From Crocinitomicaceae bacterium (GTDB lineage Bacteria > Bacteroidota > Bacteroidia > Flavobacteriales_D > Crocinitomicaceae), in contig JAGQYP010000028.1 of assembly GCA_020436025.1 (NCBI GenBank), positions 1 to 49,553 of the forward strand: a stretch of DNA of 49,553 nt, in the 5' to 3' direction. This document shows, in pieces, positions 42,679-49,553 of this stretch (positions within the stretch are counted from its first letter, which is position 1; each line of letters starts with the position of its first letter). Made by a program: the position numbers and the translations under genes. The notes beneath the pieces were generated by a model. The model was not told the origin of the DNA and made no database searches. It saw nothing but the letters and a program-made list of their open reading frames with translations.

Positions 42679-45600
42679 TCTCTTTCTGTTCTCTTTTCTT
42701 TTCGTAACCAGCAATTTTACCTACCAATACATATAACATTGGATATAAAAAGACTCCCAAAATTGTCGCCACTGTCATCCCTCCCAGTAAGGCCATTCCC
42801 ATTACTTTTCTTGCTTCTGAACCAGTTCCACTGGCAAATACAAGTGGTAAAATTCCTAAAATAAAAGAAAATGCCGTCATCAGAATCGGTCTAAATCTTG
42901 ATCTTGCAGCTTCTATGGCTGCTTCAACCAATCCTTTCCCATTTTTAAATTCATCATTGGCAAACTCAATGATCAAAATGGCATTCTTAGCAGCCATTCC
43001 AATCAGCATCACAAAAGATACTTGAGCAAAAATGTTGTTTTCAAAAGATTCACTAAACATTCTAGCAGCCCATAGCCCAAAGAAGGCTCCAAAAATTGCA
43101 AAAGGTGTACCTAATAAAATTGAAAATGGTAATGACCAAGATTCATATTGAGCTGCGAGAATTAGGAATACAAATAACAAGGAAAATGTTAAAATCACCC
43201 CTAAAGATCCTGACGCTTTTTGCTCTTGGAAAGACATCGCATTCCAAGCATATCCCATTTCTGGCTGTGGCAAAACTTCTTCTGCTACTTCCTCCAATGC
43301 ATTCATGGCATCTGTAGAAGTAAATCCTGGAGCTGGCGTACCCGTTACTTCAACCGAACGATATAGGTTAAATCTTGTGGTATAATCAGGACCACTAATC
43401 TTCCGCACAGAAACAAGGGTTGAAAGTGGCACCATTTCTCCATTATTATTTTTTATGAAGAAACTTGATAATTTAGTCTCGTCCACTCTATATTCAGGTT
43501 CTGCTTGAATGTAAGTTTTATATAACCTACCGTATTTAGTAAAATCATTCACATATGCACCTCCCATAAAAGTCCCTATGGTAGCATATAATTCGTCTAG
43601 AGGTACACCTAATTTCAATGCTTTATCTCTATCAATATCTAAATATCTTTGAGGTACACCAGCCTGAAAGGGAGTAAACGCACTCGCGATTTCCTCTCTT
43701 TGATTGGCTGCTTGGATAAATTTCATTGTATTCTGGGCTAAATATTCAGGCGAATTCCCAACCTTATCTTGAATCATGATACTAAATCCTGATCCATTTC
43801 CTAATCCGGGTATAGCGGGAGGGCCAAATGCAAAAGCAACAGCCCCTTTTACTTCTTTCGCAAACCTTTGGTTAATCTTCTGAATAATTTCTTTAGCTGT
43901 CTCAGGGCGCTCACTCCATTCCTTTAAAGAGATAAACAAAAAGGCATTATTAGGAATCATCGAACCTGAAAGCATGCTATATCCAGTTGCTGCTGAAACA
44001 TATTCTATTTGAGGATATTCCTGCAAAATATCTTCAACCTGTTTGGTAATCACGTCTGTTCTTTGAATCGAGGCTGCATTTGGTAATTGGATATTTACAA
44101 ATAAGTACCCCATATCCTCTTCCGGTATAAATCCTCCAGGAACACGTTTTCCTAAAAATACTGCAAGTCCAGTTACAATTAACATATAGATGACACCTCT
44201 TTTCATCTTTCGAGTAAATACAGAAGTGATGCTCATGTAACCTTCGGTAGATTTCCCCATCCATTTATCGAAGCCTCCAAAAAACTTTCCTAAGAGTCCT
44301 TTATAAGGTTTGGGTTCACTCAAAAGCAAACTGGCTAATGCTGGACTTAATGTTAGAGCGTTAATTGATGAAACGCAAACTGAAACAACGATGGTAATTG
44401 CAAATTGCTGATAGAGTCTACCCGTAATCCCAACCATTCCAGCAACAGGAATAAAAACGGCAACCAAAACCAAAGTAGTAGCTATTACCGGGGCTGTAAC
44501 TTTTCTCATTGCGTCAAGAGTTGCCTCTTTGGTGGACATTCCTTTGGAAATATTTACCTGTACGGCTTCTACCACTACAATCGCATCATCTACAACAATT
44601 CCAATTGCTAATACCAGGCCTAACAACGACAAAACGTTAATAGTGAACCCAAGCATCGGGAAAAATATGAAAGCTCCAATTAGAGAAACAGGAATCGCTA
44701 ATGTTGGAATCAATGTGGCTTTCCAATCTTGGATGAATATAAATACTACTAAAATTACAAGTAATAGAGCAATAATAAGAGTAACAACAATATCTTTAAT
44801 TCCAACTACAATGGGCAAGGTTGTATCTAACGACACATCATAATCCATAGCTTCAGGAAAGTTTTGTTTTAATTCATCCATTCTCTGAAGTACCTGACTT
44901 GCCAATTCAACTGCATTTGAACCAGGTGCTTGATAGAGTGCTATCATGGCACAAGGCTTTCCATTTAATCTTGTAAAGGCATTATATCTTTCCACACCAA
45001 GCTCAACTTCCGCTACGTCCTTTACCTTCACCGAGGACCCATCTTCAAGGGTTCTGATCACAATTTCCCCAAATGCTTCGGGTGTATTAAATCGCTCTGG
45101 AAGTCTTACTGTATAAGTATGTTCGGTTCCCTCTGGAGCAGGTTCAGCTCCGAATCTACCTCCTGGTACAATTGTATTTTGTTGGTTAATGGCTTTTCGG
45201 ATTTCAGAAATACTCATTTTGAGCTGAGCCAGTCTGTCAGGTTTCACCCAAATTCGCATGGAATAATCTGAAGCACCAATGACATTAACCCTTCCAATTC
45301 CTTTTATACGGGCTAATTGATCTTTTATATTGATAAGTGCATAATTTCCAAGAAAATCTTGATCATACCTTCCATCATCAGCAGTCAATGTCAATAGCAT
45401 CAAAATAGAAGGAAGTGATTTCTCAGTTGTTACACCATATTTCTTAACATCCTCTGGTAACTTTGCAGTGGCAGCAGATACACGGTTTTGTGTCAATACC
45501 GTATTCATGTCAGGATCCGTACCAACCTCAAACGAAACATCAATCACCATGGTTCCATCATTGGAGTTGGTTGATTTCATGTAGATCATGTTATCCACAC

Positions 45601-45823
45601 CATTGATTTGTTGTTCCAATGGAGTTGCAACTGATTCTTCTACACTTGTTGCATTCGCACCATTATAGGTGGCCCTAACTTGAACGATTGGAGGAGTTAA
45701 ATTCGGATACTGTTCGATCGGCAAACCAATCATCGATACGGCACCCACAATTACAATAACTATTGCAATAACCATTGCAATAATGGGTCTATGTACAAAA
45801 AAGTTACCTTTAGATTCTGCCAT
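42671..45823 (-). CDS. RND multidrug efflux pump permease (AcrB/HAE-1 family)
   Basis: The inner-membrane proton-driven pump of the tripartite system, 1050 residues, matching the AcrB length. The first helix begins after VHRPIIAMVIAIVIVIVGAV. The periplasmic porter domains follow, and then helices 2-6 include AIGIVVDDAIVVVEAVQVN with the paired Asp of helix 4 used for proton relay. The second half repeats this layout and ends with MAAKNAILIIEFANDE and a final helix. HAE-1 pumps export drugs, dyes and detergents; the natural substrate here is unknown. It lies 8 bases after the adaptor gene and overlaps the outer-membrane gene. Confidence 0.96.
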   Translation of the reverse strand: MAESKGNFFVHRPIIAMVIAIVIVIVGAVSMIGLPIEQYPNLTPPIVQVRATYNGANATSVEESVATPLEQQINGVDNMIYMKSTNSNDGTMVIDVSFEVGTDPDMNTVLTQNRVSAATAKLPEDVKKYGVTTEKSLPSILMLLTLTADDGRYDQDFLGNYALINIKDQLARIKGIGRVNVIGASDYSMRIWVKPDRLAQLKMSISEIRKAINQQNTIVPGGRFGAEPAPEGTEHTYTVRLPERFNTPEAFGEIVIRTLEDGSSVKVKDVAEVELGVERYNAFTRLNGKPCAMIALYQAPGSNAVELASQVLQRMDELKQNFPEAMDYDVSLDTTLPIVVGIKDIVVTLIIALLLVILVVFIFIQDWKATLIPTLAIPVSLIGAFIFFPMLGFTINVLSLLGLVLAIGIVVDDAIVVVEAVQVNISKGMSTKEATLDAMRKVTAPVIATTLVLVAVFIPVAGMVGITGRLYQQFAITIVVSVCVSSINALTLSPALASLLLSEPKPYKGLLGKFFGGFDKWMGKSTEGYMSITSVFTRKMKRGVIYMLIVTGLAVFLGKRVPGGFIPEEDMGYLFVNIQLPNAASIQRTDVITKQVEDILQEYPQIEYVSAATGYSMLSGSMIPNNAFLFISLKEWSERPETAKEIIQKINQRFAKEVKGAVAFAFGPPAIPGLGNGSGFSIMIQDKVGNSPEYLAQNTMKFIQAANQREEIASAFTPFQAGVPQRYLDIDRDKALKLGVPLDELYATIGTFMGGAYVNDFTKYGRLYKTYIQAEPEYRVDETKLSSFFIKNNNGEMVPLSTLVSVRKISGPDYTTRFNLYRSVEVTGTPAPGFTSTDAMNALEEVAEEVLPQPEMGYAWNAMSFQEQKASGSLGVILTFSLLFVFLILAAQYESWSLPFSILLGTPFAIFGAFFGLWAARMFSESFENNIFAQVSFVMLIGMAAKNAILIIEFANDEFKNGKGLVEAAIEAARSRFRPILMTAFSFILGILPLVFASGTGSEARKVMGMALLGGMTVATILGVFLYPMLYVLVGKIAGYEKKREQKENA

Positions 45824-45831
45824 TCCCCTAA

Positions 45832-46977
45832 TTATTCTGCTTTAATACGAGATTTGAATTCGGTTTCAGCAACCGTTACTTCTGCACCTGGTTTTACCTT
45901 TTGTAACCCTTCCAAAACAATGCTTTCGTTTCCTGTCAAACCTTCATTCACAATATAATAATCCTGATATGAACCAAAAACACCAATTGTTTTAGATTCA
46001 ATCTTCTTCTCTCCTGATACAATATAAACTGAAAATTGACCTTGGGTCTCCATCACACATTGTTTCGGAACTAGGATTGATTTTTCATTTGTAACGAAAG
46101 TATACCTCATTCTACCATATTGACCAGGTCTTATTAAGTTCTGTTGATTAGGAAATGACGCCTGAACAAGAATAGATCCTGTTGACGAATTTACATTTCT
46201 ATCAATGAAATCAAATTTCCCTGGATAAGGATGAACTGTACCATCAGATAATACCAATTCTAATTTGTTTTCCTGGTTTGAAGCGGAGGAATCACCCGTC
46301 CCACTTGTTCCTAGTGTTTGACGTGCCATTTCCAAATATTGATTTTCCGATAAGAAGAAGTCCAATTCAACTGTATCTGTTCTAGATACCGTATTTAGAA
46401 TAACTGGATTTGGAGATTTCCCGACATATTCTCCTGCCTTAGCAAGTGTTTTCCCAATAGTCCCATTAATAGGTGACATAATTCTTGTGTACGAAAGTTT
46501 TATTTGTGCTAAGTCAATTTTGGCTTTTGCAGCGTCTACCATGGCCTCTGCAGCACCTTTTGAAGCAATTGCAGCATCTAAGTCTGTTTGGGAAACAGCT
46601 TTCATGTCCGCCAATGGCTGAATTCTGTTTAGATCATTTATAGCTTTAACTAAATCTGTTTTTGCTGCTGCTAGTTCGGATTTTGCAGATGCTAATTCTG
46701 CCAAAAAGGGTTGATCATCAATAACATATAATAATTGTCCCTTGGTTACTTTTTGCCCTTGACTAAATGCGATCTTTTCTAAGAATCCGTCTACGCGAGC
46801 TCTAATTGGAATATCCGATTTTCCTCGAATTTCTCCGACAAATTCCATTACAATCGGAACTTTTCGATTCTCTGCTTTGATTACTCCAACCTCAGGTATA
46901 GGAGCTACTTTAGGCTCTTCTTTGCATCCAACAATAAAAATTAAAAGAACCAAAAAGAGATAACTTTTGTGCGCCAT
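45832..46977 (-). CDS. RND efflux periplasmic adaptor (AcrA/MexA-like) lipoprotein
   Basis: The adaptor subunit of the pump, 381 residues, with a lipoprotein signal (MAHKSYLFLVLLIFIVGC). The lipoyl-like domain is split around an alpha-hairpin: the first half is RARVDGFLEKIAFSQGQKVTKG (about residues 61-82), and the second is RIMSPINGTIGKTLAKAGEYV (about 160-180). The hairpin between them is Ala/Lys-rich (about 95-155). A beta-barrel and membrane-proximal domain follow. It is the first gene of the operon and has a good promoter 19 bases upstream. No TetR or other regulator gene is adjacent. Confidence 0.94.
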   Translation of the reverse strand: MAHKSYLFLVLLIFIVGCKEEPKVAPIPEVGVIKAENRKVPIVMEFVGEIRGKSDIPIRARVDGFLEKIAFSQGQKVTKGQLLYVIDDQPFLAELASAKSELAAAKTDLVKAINDLNRIQPLADMKAVSQTDLDAAIASKGAAEAMVDAAKAKIDLAQIKLSYTRIMSPINGTIGKTLAKAGEYVGKSPNPVILNTVSRTDTVELDFFLSENQYLEMARQTLGTSGTGDSSASNQENKLELVLSDGTVHPYPGKFDFIDRNVNSSTGSILVQASFPNQQNLIRPGQYGRMRYTFVTNEKSILVPKQCVMETQGQFSVYIVSGEKKIESKTIGVFGSYQDYYIVNEGLTGNESIVLEGLQKVKPGAEVTVAETEFKSRIKAE

Positions 46978-46995
46978 AAAATTAGTTTAGCGCAG

Positions 46996-47027
46996 CAAAA
47001 GTATCACATTATTTAGTTAATAGCCAA
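46996..47027 (-). promoter_or_regulatory. Promoter of the RND efflux operon
   Basis: On the minus strand a TTG -33 element (47027-47025) and TACTTTTG (47003-46996, exact TAnnTTTG) are separated by 21 bases. The ATG at 46977 follows 18 bases later. The whole promoter fits in the 53-base gap after gyrB, so the pump can be transcribed independently of gyrB. Confidence 0.6.
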
Positions 47028-47030
47028 CAT

Positions 47031-49070
<2,040 letters not shown>

Positions 49071-49196
49071 TTATTAACATGAAATTAACAATATAAGAGT
49101 AGTCAAAATACTTCAAGAATACAGTTCTTTGTAGTTCTTTTTGGATAAGATTAAGCTCAGGCAAAAACAATGTACGGCTACAAATAGCTTTTATCG

Positions 49197-49263
49197 ACCC
49201 CATGTCGCACAGAAAGTGGTATCTAAGTTGTGCTGATAAAAAAATGGCATCGAAGCATGGGGT
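49197..49263. repeat. Inverted repeat between gyrB and the 5S rRNA terminator
   Basis: ACCCCATG (49197-49204) and CATGGGGT (49256-49263) form perfect 8-base arms around a 51-base loop. It overlaps the decayed 5S fragment. The gene-free stretch 48984-49292 otherwise holds the gyrB promoter and nothing else I can identify. Confidence 0.55.
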
Positions 49264-49287
49264 AAAATGACCGTACCATCTGAGTTT
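49240..49287 (-). pseudogene. Decayed 3' fragment of a 5S rRNA gene
   Basis: On the minus strand CAGATGGTAC (49282-49273 region) is followed about 27 bases later by TCGATGCCA and a T-run. The real 5S has CAGATGGTAC, then TCGATGCCAC and a T-run, with a 34-base spacing. Only the 3' half is recognisable, and the section between is shortened and diverged, so it is not expected to make a functional RNA. Confidence 0.6.
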
Positions 49288-49292
49288 TGTTC

Positions 49293-49326
49293 AAAAAAAA
49301 AGCCACGCGAGAAGCGTGGCTTTTAA
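49293..49326 (-). terminator. Rho-independent terminator of the rRNA operon
   Basis: On the minus strand AAAAGCCACGC (49324-49314) pairs perfectly with GCGTGGCTTTT (49308-49298) around a 5-base loop, followed by a run of T. It lies just past the 5S 3' end. Confidence 0.9.
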
Positions 49327-49329
49327 AAA

Positions 49330-49441
49330 AGTGGCATCGACATACTCTCCCACCCTCAAAAGGGCAGTACCATCTGCGCAAATGAGCTTAACTTCTCTGT
49401 TCGGAATGGTAAGAGGTGGACCTCATTGCAATAGACACCTA
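49330..49441 (-). rRNA. rrf: 5S ribosomal RNA
   Basis: The minus strand reads GGTGTCTATTGCAATGAGG, then CCACCTCTTACCATTCCGAA, CAGAGAAGTTAAGCTC and CAGATGGTACTGCC, ending GTATGTCGATGCCAC. The CCATTCCGAACAGAGAAGTTAAG core is the universal 5S loop A-B-C signature. The 5' and 3' ends pair (GGTGTCTA region with the TATGTCGATGCCAC region) only partly by eye, so the ends are accurate to a few bases. It follows the 23S gene by about 65 bases, without a tRNA between. Confidence 0.95.
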
Positions 49442-49507
49442 AAATCGTGTGTTCTAATGAACAATATCATAATTATTGGAACTGGTCGGAACAGCAAGTA
49501 AAGTCAA

Positions 49508-49553
49508 GGGACTTAAGTCTACGGGTAATTAGTACTACTCGGCTTTGATGTTA
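49508..49553 (-). rRNA. rrl: 23S ribosomal RNA, 3' end (partial)
   Basis: The minus strand at the right edge reads GCCGAGTAGTACTAATTACC and GTAGACTTAAG, which corresponds to the 3' terminus of 23S rRNA (the GGTACTAATGAACCG...GGCTTAA segment of E. coli). The gene continues beyond the window. The 3' end at about 49508 is by analogy and may be off by several bases. Confidence 0.85.

Noticed and set aside
44034..44264. 76-codon ORF overlapping the RND pump in another frame
   Set aside because: It lies fully inside the well-supported pump gene, with no family resemblance or start signal.
49442..49507. tRNA gene between 23S and 5S rRNA
   Set aside because: The spacer is only about 65 bases and shows no acceptor or T-loop sequence.

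Overview
The window is chromosomal DNA from a member of the Bacteroidota, most likely Flavobacteriales. The grounds are low GC with A-rich leaders and few Shine-Dalgarno sequences, TAnnTTTG-type -7 promoter boxes, two proteins with type IX secretion (T9SS) type A sorting domains, SprB repeats, a Rho with a Q/N-rich insertion, and lineage families (DUF4293, DUF4199, DUF3822, DUF2911, DUF5522). These assignments come from reading motifs by eye; no database search was run.

Layout. 1-612: start of a POT-family peptide transporter (partial). 859-2757: lipoprotein M1 aminopeptidase, divergent from it. 2875-5108: DUF4199 membrane protein and rho, with a terminator between them. 5335-7793: DUF4293 membrane protein overlapping an ABC-F ATPase. 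7946-16171: housekeeping and poorly known genes (TPR-like protein, exported unknown protein, PlsC-like acyltransferase, a 59-residue DUF5522 protein, ACC deaminase/D-cysteine desulfhydrase-like enzyme, glucosaminidase with LysM domains, RND/MMPL exporter). 16340-17410: T9SS cargo protein. 17582-19837: large exported protein of unknown function. 19838-22335: small accessory island with three unknown AT-rich ORFs separated by GC-richer dispersed repeats. 22336-23751: RecD-like helicase. 23883-28958: apparent operon of an unknown membrane protein, DUF3822, rsmD, coaD, a TlpA-like thioredoxin protein and a Ser/Thr kinase. 29067-34200: PIG-L deacetylase, a 46-residue membrane protein, a sodium:solute symporter and DUF2911. 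34233-36452: TPR-SpoIIE phosphatase. 36555-41006: T9SS subtilisin with seven SprB repeats. 41164-46977: complete RND tripartite efflux operon. 47031-48983: gyrB. 49240-49553: decayed 5S fragment, 5S rRNA and the 3' end of 23S rRNA.

Most of the window is core housekeeping DNA (rho, gyrB, coaD, rsmD, rrn). Themes that recur are the cell envelope and secretion (T9SS cargo, lipoproteins, RND pump, glucosaminidase) and signalling (Ser/Thr kinase, SpoIIE-type phosphatase). The least explained parts are the repeat-bounded island at 19.8-22.3 kb, the 751-residue exported protein beside it, and the operon pairing a three-TM protein with DUF3822.

Several starts were moved downstream of the longest open frame because a promoter, terminator hairpin, lipobox or signal peptide decides them: 859, 3447, 5335, 11823, 12902, 23883, 42678 and 48983. 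Two real genes shorter than 60 codons (DUF5522 at 11551-11730 and a small TM protein at 31504-31644) were read directly from the sequence.
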